DNA of 64,000 bases from Tridacna crocea. Its lineage: Eukaryota; Mollusca; Bivalvia; Cardiida; Cardiidae. Below the pieces are notes generated by a model that saw only the letters and a program-made list of their open reading frames with translations, was not told where the DNA came from and did no database searches. Positions 46,141 to 56,780 of this stretch are shown in pieces (within the stretch, counting starts at the first letter, position 1; each line of letters opens with the position of its first letter). Location: the NCBI GenBank assembly GCA_943736015.1, contig OX031064.1:38367361-38431360 (forward strand). The letters run 5' to 3'. A program made the translations under genes and the position numbers.

Positions 46141-47034
46141 TTGGGTTTCTTGCTTGTTTTACATGCTTGAATTACTGTTAAGTTCACAGTTATTTAGTAT
46201 GTAAATTTCTGATGAAAGTGAAATGAATAATACTTTGAAGCGCAATTAACTGACAGTGAGCGGTATGTTTGCCTTGATATTTGATATTTCAAATACACGC
46301 TGGGACATTTGAGCATGGTTGGGAATTCGTGTAGAATTTCTTTATTATTCTTTGCTTATTGCATCGCGCACGTTTATAAATTGTCATTGCCCAGTGATGG
46401 GACAAAGTTTCTGTACCGTTCGTGGCAATTAATGATACATTTCTATAATTCCCCTAAGTTTGTATTTCACGCTTGAGGAACGATTCCCAATCTAGTCATA
46501 AAAATACTGGTACTCCTCATGTGCAAATGACCCAGTTCAGCGAGAATTCAAGAGTTAAGAAAGATGTTCATTGTTAAAAAGGCGTTTTTATCGTTTTTAA
46601 GTGTTTAAGTACGCAGGTATAATTGTTATTTCTAATTATAATTTAGTTGGATGTTCCAATGGTATCATTCAATATTCCGTATGTTCGCCCGTTCTTTTCG
46701 ATCATGTATATACGCTTGCTCTCTCAGGCTCTTACGTACCAAATCACCATTTGAAATAAATATAAACTATACTTATGTTGACCTAGTGTAGAAAGATGAG
46801 AAAGTCTTAGGGTTAAGGGAAATATAATTTCCTGCGTTTGACGAATGAATTAGAAGGAAATTATTTTCCCTTTTTCGATGACACTTCGATAAGTACATGT
46901 AGGGTATGAAGCATTAGCTTTGTGAGGGCAACGCATACAAAGGTTATTTCTTTGTGAAAGTAAGCGTGCGTACACACGGAGAAGCACTGTAGCCCTGAAG
47001 CACTCTCGCTTATTATCCCCTGCCGTAGGCTGAG
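46141..47034. other. No recognised feature
   Basis: Non-coding; nothing identified apart from the short duplicate at 46846-46910. Confidence 0.4.
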
Positions 47035-48125
47035 CGATATAGTTCTAGCGTTGTTCGTCTATCCGTCAGTCCGTCCGTCCGTCCCGGCAAATATCTCCAA
47101 TACCATTGGACGGAATTTCGTGAAACTTTTACATGTGTACAATAACCCATTCTGCCGTGACACTTTTTTTTATTCGATGCAAAATGGCCGACTAGGAGCG
47201 ATTTTAACTTACAATTATGTACATTTTTGATGTTTGGAGTCTTGTCTTCAAAACTATGCAAAGCTTTTACATTGAACTTGTCACATCTATCAACCACCAT
47301 TAGGAAATGCAAGAATAAAGTTTCACCAAGATTTATCGTGCAACACCATAGTTAAATACCCTTGTTTTTGTAAAAAGGTGTCTTGAAAAAAGGGGGCTTC
47401 ATCTTATGTTCATTCCATTGCTAAGTGTGAATACAACTCCTCCCACATTTTTTGACGGAATTGAATAGAATTTTCGCGGAATGTTTCTCGTCATTTGACC
47501 TATTGCGTATTCTCAAGATTTTGAGATTTGAAGCTGTGTCATGAAAAAAGGGGGCTTCAAGTTTGTTTTATTTTTCATTCTATTTCTTGTGAACGCAACT
47601 CCTTGCGCATTTCTTTACAGAATTCGTAAACCTTTCAGATCACAAGTAACACCATATATCCATTCAACTACCCATGCAGGTGTTAGAAATTTCAACACTT
47701 TAGTCTCTAGCTAGCTGCTTGAAATGGCAGCAGAATGGCGGCGAATATTTTGAGAGAGATATCTTCTAAAGTCCTTGACAAAAATTGATGAAACTTTATG
47801 CATGTCTTCCATTAGATAGTCCGTTTTTATATATATAATGACATGTCATGAAAAAAGGGGGTTTTATGTATATTTTCTTTGTTTTCATTTCATGAAATGT
47901 CAATTTCAGAAAAAAAAGGTACTTAATGTATAATCCTGTTATGGACCTCTTATATATATTTTTTATGTAATGAAATGCTCTGCTATGGAATAAGGGAACT
48001 TAATGTATAATTTCATCGCGCACCAATAACAAAAAGGCCACATGTACATGCAAAACACAATACCTCTAATATGTTTGTATCAAAAAAGGTCTTTTTCGGC
48101 AGGGGATATCAATCAACGAAATTGC
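47035..48125 (-). repeat. Tandem-core repeat (family i), copy 2
   Basis: This is the inverse of 33996-35395, with the same outer ends (GATATAGTTCTAGCGTTGT; GTCTTTTTCGGCAGGGGATA). The core has units with AAAAAAGGGGGCTTCA. The 99-codon minus-strand ORF at 47013-47312 is a repeat translation. Confidence 0.75.
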
Positions 48126-48937
48126 TTGTTCATTGTATGAATACAATTGATACAGGAATAACATTTCCAAAGAAATCACTTGATTTCCACGGGCGTTGAT
48201 TATTGTCATACACTGTACAGAAAACATAATATGTGTTAAAACCAGCGTTAACGTCCAGATATATGCCAAAGTTTGGTTTTATTAACATTTCGTTTACTTG
48301 CTCCAATTGACAGGAGAAACAAATGTGGCCGTTTAGATGTTCGTTTCAGTGTAGATTTTTTTTTTGTCTAGATTTTCTTGTTTCTTTTTTTTTTTTAGAA
48401 AAAACTGACAGACGACTGCCCAGGTCATATTACACAGGTAATACAATGAATTTGTTAGCTAGTCTTACACGGGTGTTTCGTAATATATCCTACACTTTCA
48501 AATACGCTTATATTTGTATAGGCAAAAATACAGCATATATCATTTGACAAATTAAGAAGATGTTCTATGTGACATCCCTTGGTAAGCAAAAGTTTGCTCC
48601 GGCAATTTTGGAGGAAAAAGACTATTTTCCAAGAACAGTTTTGAGTAAAAACTTCATGGTACCTAGCGGACGATATAAGGTGTCATACAGAGAAACCGAG
48701 AGATTGAATGTGACTGTTTATGAAAGTTAGAAATTGACTTTTATCATCCTATAAAGATAAAGTAATCGGTGGAGCGTGAAGGATAACAGGTTTTTGAACA
48801 CCGATCATAACAACACTACAATCTTTCGGTGAGGTCCGTCGTGGGTGTCGGTTTCGACGTTTGGCGCTATAGGATAGTATTTTTCGTGGTGCTAAAGCTG
48901 GAAGCGTGTCCACAATTGGTGGCATCGTCCTTAGTTT
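48126..48937. other. No recognised feature
   Basis: Non-coding, with T-runs; nothing identified. Confidence 0.4.
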
Positions 48938-49417
48938 TTAGACTAGCGAAGCTAGTCTATAGGCATACAGTTTGAGCCAGACTGAATATAAACAAAAAAC
49001 CCCACAGTTGCCAAGTACTGCCACACAAAAATATAACTCCTCACTGTTAGGAATCTTTATTCAGACATTATGACAACTTTGACTTAAAGCACAGAATCTC
49101 TACCATCCCAATTTGAACTTGTTCACTTTGAAAGCAATAGACTGTACAAGATGTCATTAATAAGGTACATGCTGCTTGCTTATATGTAAATTAAGTGACT
49201 TATATGCAAACCAGGCTCATATCACTGATTCCTACTCAGCAGTACATAAAAGTATGAATAGATCTAAAAATAATATGCCCAGGTGGCTTGTAGCAAAGCC
49301 CCTCTACAGAAACCCTTACTGGCCAGGGAATCCTTTTCATTCCTCCAATCATTTATTATTTAGATCATTGTGAATGCGAAACTGATATGTTAAACTGTTG
49401 TTTAACGTCTTGTATAC

Positions 49418-49649
49418 TAAACCGTTACCACACAACTCCGAGTTTTCACATGAGTGGGAAAGAAGCCCTTTAAAAAACAATGCGGGAAAAGAAAAAAGAA
49501 AATGCTGGTTACAAGCATTTTTCCGTTTTGTCATGTTGTTTTCATACCTTATTGAATATGTTTTCATCAATTAAGTCACATTTAACTTTATCGTCTGGAA
49601 CAGCTTTTAATGTGAAGGGCTGTAAAATGCTTCGTTTTGTAAAGAGTTA
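49418..49649 (+). mobile_element. HP-MITE, orthologue of 24221-24450
   Basis: Shares the divergent hairpin arm ACAATGCGGGAAAAGAAAAA with its partner. Confidence 0.7.
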
Positions 49650-49677
49650 AATAGTTAACTACTGCATCATGTCCTAT

Positions 49678-49835
49678 TAACCCTTTTACCACACGATGAC
49701 AACTTTTAACGCCCTGCAGGAAGAAGGCTTTTGAAAACATTGTGGGAAAAGGAGAAAATGCACCATTTGAGTCACTTTAATATTGCCATCTGCAAATGCT
49801 TTCAATTTGGACTTTTGCTGTGTGGTAACAGGTTA
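49678..49835 (+). mobile_element. HP-MITE lacking the right hairpin arm
   Basis: Compared with 24483-24707, about 67 bp are gone, starting exactly after GGAGAAAATG at the hairpin centre and ending before CACCATTTGAG. The rest is colinear. Confidence 0.8.
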
Positions 49836-49976
49836 ATTAACTGTATAATCCAAATTAATCCTCAACCTGCCCCCCCCCCCCCCCCAAAAAAAAAGAAAAT
49901 GAATAAAACTTTCTGGCAGATGGTGAAAACCTGAATATTGTTATTTCGAAGTTATATTTTCAGAAAAAAAGTATCA

Positions 49977-50042
49977 GTTAGTATAGATCCAAGATCAGAT
50001 TGTACAGACTGTGTAGCCTGACCTTATTCCACAGTGTATGTC
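49977..50042. repeat. Family D fragment
   Basis: CCAAGATCAGATTGTACAGA with a better preserved inverse than at 24835-24895. Confidence 0.5.
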
Positions 50043-50334
50043 CGCTCCTCTGTTCAGACAGACATCTTTTAAAATCCTTGATGAAAATTTGTAAAGCATC
50101 ATTCATGTATTCCCTACGATAGTCCACCGATAACGATTCTTTTTTTCATTTGATGCTGTGTCAGTTGAAAAAGGGGGCTTGATGTATATTTCCATTATGG
50201 ACTGATGTCTCTTTAACTATTGGACAAAATTTTATGAAACTTCATACTCTTTTTGTTTGTCATAAGCCACAGACAATCATATTTCTTTTATCTTTTCAAA
50301 TGCTATGCTATGGAAATAACTGAGCCAGGTGTAC

Positions 50335-50700
50335 ATGAAAAACACAGTTTACCTCTTATTTCTTTCTATCTATAGATGTCTTTTTTTTTTTGCAGGAGAT
50401 TTCATCTTAAGAGAATAACTTGTTTTAAATTGAAAGTTAACAAACTGAAGTTTGTCGTAATATGTCTTGTTTAGAGAAGAAAATAGTCAAGAGCGTCGGG
50501 TAAAGTCAATGGATTGAACTGCTTTTGAATTAAACCGGATTGGATTTAATAACCTGAATGAACCGATGGACCTGGAACGGACTCATAAACCATATATGAC
50601 AATATTTCTTCAGTCTGGTATAAATCAACAAAGATTTACATTTACCATAGCCACTTACTCGTTTCAAATTCGCTAGTCTGTCAGAAGTTTCAGTACTTTG
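50335..50700 (+). repeat. Dispersed repeat, inverse of 22430-22785
   Basis: Landmarks GCAGGAGATTTCATCTT, GGGTAAAGTCAATGGATTGA and TTCAAATTCGCTAGTCTGTC. It ends just before the non-LTR relic. Confidence 0.7.
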
Positions 50701-50714
50701 ATTGTAGACTGTCG

Positions 50715-51696
50715 CTTAGTATGCGTATAGTCCTGTTTGTGCTGTTGGCTGTATCTTGCATTGAAATCAATCCAGGACCATCTACTCGGGGCCTTTGAGG
50801 TAGTGAAGATGCACAAACAAGACAAGTAACAGCGAGAGGCCATGGGAGTGTGTCTTGTAATTAAAATTTTCCGATTGAGCAAAGTGATCTTGAAATTGCT
50901 TCTCAAAGTATATTACTGCCAAATCTGAGCCCAAATTAAAAAAAACTCTTAAACACTAAACAGCAGAATATCATAGGAGATTAGCTAACAACTTCAAATA
51001 AACAAACAAGAAGTCAGTCGAAGTCCTCTACTCGTGCACGAACCCATTCTATTTGTTCTTCTTCTTCAATACAGACGAAGAATTCCTTTACAAGTGATGA
51101 AAGTCCAAAGACAACACATACAGATGATCCAGAATCTAACTTATCCTTCAATGTCTTATTGGATACACTGACAAGCTTGCGCAAACTGAACAAGAAATTC
51201 GATAGAATGGAAATTTCGTTTGACGCCATAAGAGAGGAAAATAGGCAATTGAAGAAACAAAATGATATATTTCAAATCTATATTTCTCATCTTCAATCCA
51301 GTCTTCAAGAATTTACCGCAAAGTGCAATAATTTATAGAGCCAGTCACGACGCCAAACTTGCGATTTTTCAATATTCGAGAAAGTCCAAGAGAAACATGG
51401 GAGCAAACGGAGGAGAAAGTGCGTGACTACATCACAAAAACCTGCAAATTGACTCGTGAATTGAACGTGCGTATCGCTTGCCCGGTAGAAACCATCCGCG
51501 ACCCATTATTGTTAAATTTTCATTTTATAAGGACATGGACAGGATTCTCCAATAATACAAAGAAACAAGTAGAGGGAATCAAAATCAACGAAACCATACA
51601 AGAACAACAACGACAACAGCAACAAACGATGTACATGTCAGTAAAGATTTCACTGAACATGTTCGAACAAGAGCTTCGCAGGGCGGCGCATATACC
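50715..51696 (+). pseudogene. Non-LTR retrotransposon ORF1 relic with a 2A-like motif
   Basis: Near 50720-50800 the frame reads VLLAVSCIEINPGPSTRG, followed by a stop. NPGP after a short hydrophobic run is the core of a 2A translational-skip peptide, known at the N-terminus of ORF1 in some APE-type non-LTR elements; here the usual aspartate before (V/I)E is Cys, so activity is doubtful. About 51000-51335 reads a Ser/Thr-rich segment and then a coiled-coil-like stretch (LRKLNKKFDRMEISF, REENRQLKKQ). 51356-51690 reads FFNIRESPRETWEQTEEKV and LLNFHFIRTW, like the RNA-binding part of ORF1. Stops and frame breaks show it is dead. The frame is cut by the family iii element. Confidence 0.65.
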
Positions 51697-53080
51697 GGTA
51701 CGCCCGAAGGGACCTGTCAATTAAATGAGTTGAACTCAGAAAATAATGGCAATAAAGCAGAAAAGAAGAGTGGCAGAGTTATGTTTATTACACACATTCA
51801 CTTCCCCACGATGTGTGCTATCAGTGTTAGAAGTTTCAAGTTGAGAGCTTTTATATTTTGGAAGTTATGCCCAGGAAAAATTCAAAGTAGAAATTTGAAA
51901 ATATATAAAGGACAATAACTCAAAATAAAGGTATCAGAGTTATGGTTCTTGTGCATGACACTTCTCCATAATATGTTCTTTCAGGGTATAAGGTTTCAAG
52001 TTGATAGCTTTTCTAGTTTGGAAGATGTAGCCAGGACAAAAATTCAAATTGAAGTTATTAACGGGCAATTACTCAAACGATTAGGGTGACAGAGTTATGG
52101 TTCTTGTTTACTGCACTTCTGCACAATCTGTTCTATCAGTGTATATTGTTTCAGGTTGATAGCTTATATAGTTTGGAAGATCTGGCCCAAACAAAAATCT
52201 AATGTGATAAATATTAAAGGACAATAACTAAAAAAAAAAAAAAAAAACGGTGGTACAGTTACAGTATTTGCGAAATGCTCTTCTCCACAAAGTGTTCTAT
52301 CAGTCTTTCAAGGTTCAAAATCATAGCTTTTATAATGTATTATTATCCAGACGAAAATTTAATGTGAAAACTAACGAAGGGCAATAACTCTAAAAGGAGG
52401 ATGCCAGTGTTATAGTTCTTGTGCACTTAACTTCTTCATAATGTGTTCTATAAGCTGTGAAGTTTCAAGGTGATGGATTTTAAAAATTGGAAGGTATGGT
52501 CTTTACAAAAATTCAAACTGAAAATTAACAAAGGGCAATAGCTCAAAAAATAAATGCGGCAGAGTTGTAGTTCGTGTGCACCGCAGTTTTCTATTATTTG
52601 TTCTATCAGTGTATGAAATTCCAAGTTAATAGTTTTCATAGTTTGGAAGCTATGACCTTGACAAAAATCAAACTGAAAATTAACAAAGGGCAATAACTAA
52701 AAAAAACCAGAGCAGCAGAGATATGGTTCTTGTGCACTGCTTTTTTCCATACTGTGTTCTATCAGTATCTGCAGTTTCAAGTTGATACCTTTTATGGTAG
52801 GGAAGTTATGGCCTGAACAAAAATCCAAAGTGAAAAGTTGGATCAGAAATCAAGGGCAGATAATTTTAGAATGCAAACAGCGATCCAAATTCTATGAGTC
52901 AGGTGCTTAACAAGACATCATGGAAAGTCGTTGTGGCAAGTTTCAAATAATTCCAATGGAAAGTGTAGGAGGAGTTGCGCACACAAGAAATTGTTAATGG
53001 ACGGACGGATAGACAGACAGACGGACGGACGGACGACTGGGGATATAACAAAGTACGACCGTTTGGGCGTATAAAAACTA
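51697..53080 (+). mobile_element. Pearl-like tandem-core element (family iii) inserted in ORF1
   Basis: The left end is TACGCCCGAAGGG and the right end CCGTTTGGGCGTATAAAAA, as at 25912-26185. Between them are about seven units of 150-165 bp, marked by CAGAGTTATGGTTCTT at about 51774, 51935, 52090, 52254, 52404, 52560 and 52716, and by GGGCAATAACTC. A GACGGACGGACGG run follows. After the right end, ORF1 coding sequence resumes. Confidence 0.75.
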
Positions 53081-53085
53081 GAAAA

Positions 53086-53240
53086 GTACCCCTTTCTACG
53101 TGAAGCTATTGATTCCGGGAAACACGCCTATAGATCTACGCTATGGCAAGCTTTTTATGGACAAGAAAATTTTAGTATATAACTACGAAACCCAGCTTCC
53201 AGAACCTCTATTCAAAGATTATGGTTGCGGCATGATGCTG
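53086..53240 (+). pseudogene. Non-LTR ORF1 C-terminal relic
   Basis: After the inserted element one frame reads YPFLREAIDSGKHAYRSTLW and then QAFYGQENFSI before a stop. This resembles the C-terminal part of ORF1 proteins, where a lysine/arginine-rich region precedes ORF2. Confidence 0.5.
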
Positions 53241-54193
53241 AATTTCTGAGTTTTTGTTTAAGATATCATTGGATTCTGTGAAACTTGGGAATACACTGCT
53301 GATCAGTTCAACGATATACTTTCACGTTTCACAAGATATGATTTTATGAGGTCTAAAAGATCGTCTGCAATAAGAGGTTCAGGGGACGTAAGTGTATTTG
53401 TGAAGACGCCATTAACAGATGCAGGTATTGTAAAGCGTATAGCTGACAATCTTGAAGAATATGTTTTATTACTTTTAAATTTGTCTTCTGTAAATCCCAT
53501 TTATGAGAATGTTATTAGTGTTTTTACTTACATTTCAACTGAATATTATGTTATACATGTATATCAGAATCGAAATGATAATGGTACAGATAATTCGAGT
53601 GAAAAAAATAAGCTTTATTGTTTCAGAATTCCCGAATGTCAGTTTATTTTTGGCTGGCAAATTCAATGTTAGAATCAAGGATATCCAGGATTATATGATT
53701 CAAGACGATCTTTCATTTATCATCGGCGACAACAATACTTATCCATCCGATAGCTTTTCTCTACCTCGAAAGTCAAAAATACCGTATTTAACCGATATGG
53801 TTTATCCTTAACCCTTTCCCAAACGACAAATTTTAGACTCTTCCAAACTGAATGAGTTTGCAGACGACAATTTCAAATTTGATGAAAATGGTAGAAAGTT
53901 CTCCAAATGGGTAGAAAACACTGTGGGAAAAGGAGAAATTGCTCGTTACGAGCAATTTCTCCTTTTCCCACAGTGTTTTCAAAAGAGTTGTACTGCAGAC
54001 ACGTAAAAAGAAGGGCTTGTTTGGGAAAGGGTTAGTCGAATCGTGTTGTTCGTATAACGTGCACACGTTAAACGGAAAACTCTTTGGGGATTCTGAGGAC
54101 AACTGCACCTGTACTGCAAATAATGGGGCAAGTGTAGTTGACTACATGATATCCTCGTTGGAGTTATTTCATCATTACCGATTTTCGATTTAA
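53241..54193 (+). pseudogene. Non-LTR ORF2 APE-endonuclease relic, interrupted
   Basis: The frames read IIGFCETWEYTADQF, YDFMRSKRSSAIRGSGDVSV, FTYISTEYYVI and SLFLAGKFNVRIKDIQDY, then (after an HP-MITE at 53811-54032) ESCCSYNVHTLNGKLFGDSE and GASVVDYMISS. This is the order of an APE-type endonuclease in CR1/jockey-like elements: the ETW motif, the GGxxxF-like loop, the GDFN-like motif (here GKFN) and the SxxDY-like end. A frameshift lies just before the MITE. It is inactive because of stops, frameshift, insertion and altered motifs. Confidence 0.8.
53811..54032 (-). mobile_element. HP-MITE inside the endonuclease relic
   Basis: TA is duplicated on both sides (53809-53810 and 54033-54034). 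Removing the element and one TA joins RYGLSL to VESCCSYN in one frame, so the site and duplication size are confirmed by coding sequence. The hairpin tip is GCTCGTTACGAGC. Confidence 0.9.
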
Positions 54194-54194
54194 G

Positions 54195-54363
54195 AAATAA
54201 TCTTCTTCCTATCGTGGTATATCGTTCAATAAACCACAGTTGTGAGTTATGCGGCGTAATAAATAATCCACGAGGGCGATAGCCCGAGTGGGTTATCCAT
54301 TGCGCCTCATAACTCACAACGTGGTTTATTGAACGATATACCACGATAGGAAGAAGATTATTT
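54195..54363. mobile_element. Hairpin MITE inside the ORF2 relic
   Basis: The arms AAATAATCTTCTTCCTATCG.. and its inverse pair for about 60 bp and meet around CCACGAGGGCGATAGCCCG. It sits directly after the endonuclease coding sequence. Confidence 0.8.
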
Positions 54364-55535
54364 CGATTCTAACATGGCCAATTCTTTGTGAAAGGAAAAC
54401 AAGTTCAAACTTAGAGTAAAAACGCGGACGAAGATAATGTTCCATTGAATAACTCACTCATTGAATGACGTCACTCTACATGGATTGTCGCATATTTTAC
54501 TACGTTTTCCTTGCACTGTGTCTATAGAGCCAAAGTCGCGTGTCATGTTAGAATACTCGATAATGATTCATCACTGCATTTTCGCATGCACTGCACTCGC
54601 AGGGTTAAATATAGCCCGAGTAATTTTATTACACGCAAAAACGAGAAGAATTATGATCTTGTCTCATTATTGAAATATCAATGAAAGGAAGAGTTAAAAG
54701 ACCATTTCAGTAAAAAGTTCATTTAAAACTATACCAAATTTGAAGTGAACATACCAAGAGCAGGAAACTCTTATTTGTCACTGCTTAACAATTTTCTTGA
54801 TGTTTTGCGTTCCTCTGCGGAAATATTAATATGTAAGAAAGTATCGTCTACCGTCTTAACTCTTTCCCAAACGGCAAATTTTGGACCAGACCATATTCAA
54901 AGCATTTTGAAGATGACAAATTAACAGTTGCTAAAATGATGATTTTTCTATATGATAGGGTAGAAAACATTGTGGGAAAAGGAGAAAATGCTGGTTACCA
55001 GCATTTTCTTCTTTTCCCACAATGTTTTCAAAAGGCTTCTATTCCTGACCCGTAAAAACCAGGGATTGTTTGGGAGAGGGTTAAGCCATAAATGGTGGCA
55101 CAGTGAATGCAAGAGAGCTAAACATACTAAAATACTGTCACTGCGTAAATTTCGCAATACATATAGTTTTTTCTGATCTATTGGAATACAAATGTAATAG
55201 AAATAGATTTAAACCACGCAAATAGAAAAAGAAAAAAATCCAAAGCATGAAAAGGAAGGAAATAATCAATAGTAGAAAGGACCCTAAAACATTTTGGAAT
55301 ATTCTTAAATCCTCAAAGACTGAAACTGACAAGTATTTGCCATTACGTATAAGCAATGGGTTTCACATTTCAGATGTCTGCTAAATGCTAAACCGATCTT
55401 AAGAAATGAAGAAAAAAAATTAAGTCATACCTTAAGTAACTTCCAGCATAACAACAGCTGTGATTCTTTAAACACGCCTATTTTAGATGAAGAAATTATT
55501 AAAAGTATTAGATCACTGAAAAACAATAAATAACC
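54364..55535 (+). pseudogene. Non-LTR ORF2 linker up to the start of RT
   Basis: Across several frames the translation reads WHSECKRAKHTKILSLRKF, EIINSRKDPKTFWNILKSSK, LSNFQHNNSCDSLNTP and EEIIKSIRSLKNNK*PGF. The last phrase corresponds to the family motif that opens the RT domain (LKxxKSPGxDG). No RT, fingers or palm follows: a (TTCATTCG)n-like tract begins immediately. Confidence 0.75.
54859..55081 (-). mobile_element. HP-MITE inside the ORF2 relic
   Basis: Flanked by TA (54857-54858, 55082-55083). The hairpin is near-perfect and the coding remnant resumes on the right with GGTGGCACAGTGAATGCAAG. Confidence 0.85.
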
Positions 55536-55539
55536 GGGA

Positions 55540-55880
55540 TTCTTTTGTTCGTTCATTCTGTCGTCCATTCGTTCGTTCGCTCATCCATTCATTTGTTCAT
55601 TCATTCATTCATTCATTTGTTCATTCGTTCATCCATTCGTTTGTTCGTTCTTTTTAATCACACGTTCGTACACACGTTCATTCTTTTGTGAAGTAGGTCG
55701 ATAGAGGGGTCGGTTGACCGATCAGTGGTTCATTAACTCGTTCATGAATACATTTATTCACTGTTCGATCATGTATCGTTCGTTCTTTCATTCGTTGGTT
55801 CATTCATTAATTTATCTATTTGTTCATTCATGCATTCATTTCAATTCATTCTTCATCCATCCGTAGATTAGTTCGTCTGT
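55540..55880. repeat. Simple repeat, (TTCATTCGTTCG)n-like
   Basis: An irregular array of TTCATTCA, TTCGTTCG and TTCATCCA over about 340 bp with short interruptions. It replaces the RT domain of the non-LTR relic. Confidence 0.85.
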
Positions 55881-56772
55881 TTTTATTGTTTTGTTTCTTT
55901 CATTTTTTTTAGTTAAAATTGATGTGTCTAGTATATATATCAAACAATAAAGTGATATAAATGGCCTTATACTCGTATTTCGTTTCAGTAAGGTTAATTA
56001 TATCGTGATAAAGTATATTCAGAAGCTTTATTCTCTATGGTACTAGGCAGCCTTCTATTTTTCTTTTTTTTTTTCAGGGAAGGAGTAATACTGTGGGGAT
56101 AAATGATATAAAGTATCGCTTCATGTCTATCTTAAGATTGTTGTATTCCTCAAATTTACCCAGTGATATTGATTAAAACTACACTGAAAAGTTAAAAAAT
56201 TTATTAAATAAGAACTTATTATATACTGTATTAGAGATATTCAAAAAGTTGTCACTCCAGTCATTCTAATGTTCATGTACTAATGTATATGGGTCGGAGG
56301 CCAAAATACTGAATAAAAGCATTGTATTGTATTGTATATATTGTATTGTATTGTACAGTATGTAAGGTAAAAACCAAACCATAAATACCGCTTGTGCCTT
56401 CCAAAATAGAGATCGATTAACATCAAATAATAGAAACGTCGTTCATTTTGATGCTTTCGGGGCATTTGGTCTCTTCATGAAATTTGCTTTTATCAATCTG
56501 GGTTGTAATCAGTATTATCCCTGGAACAGTTGATGTCCTAGGCTCGTTAATTGTCTGGGGTGAACTTTATGCACTTATGCACATTGTGCTTTGAGTATGA
56601 GTGGTGTAAGTTGTGCCCTTTTTTTAGACAGTGATGAAGACTCTGCAGCAGTTACAGGGAGCGATACTTGCAGCACTCCCCTTTGACGCAAACTTTATGC
56701 AAGCACTTGGTGGTACAGTATCTAGTTCAACCAGGAATGTGGTTTCATCAAGATGGTAAAATACTACACACA
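55881..56772. other. No recognised feature
   Basis: AT-rich non-coding sequence with a short (TATTG)n tract at 56320-56356. The minus-strand ORF at 56624-56809 has no domain. Confidence 0.4.
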
Positions 56773-56780
56773 GTCCATAG

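Larger units (their letters stand above)
48938..50240 (+). repeat. Dispersed duplication, copy 2
   Basis: Colinear with 23773-25080, including the hairpin at the start (AGACTAGCGAAGCTAGTCT) and two HP-MITEs at the same places. It continues into 50335-50700, which at the other locus lies upstream and inverted. Confidence 0.8.

Noticed and set aside
47013-47312. 99-codon ORF on the minus strand
   Set aside because: It lies in tandem-core repeat i. The 35 kb copy of the same repeat does not keep the frame.
54461-54673. 70-codon ORF between two MITEs
   Set aside because: It lies out of frame in the decayed linker region of the retroelement and has no recognisable similarity.
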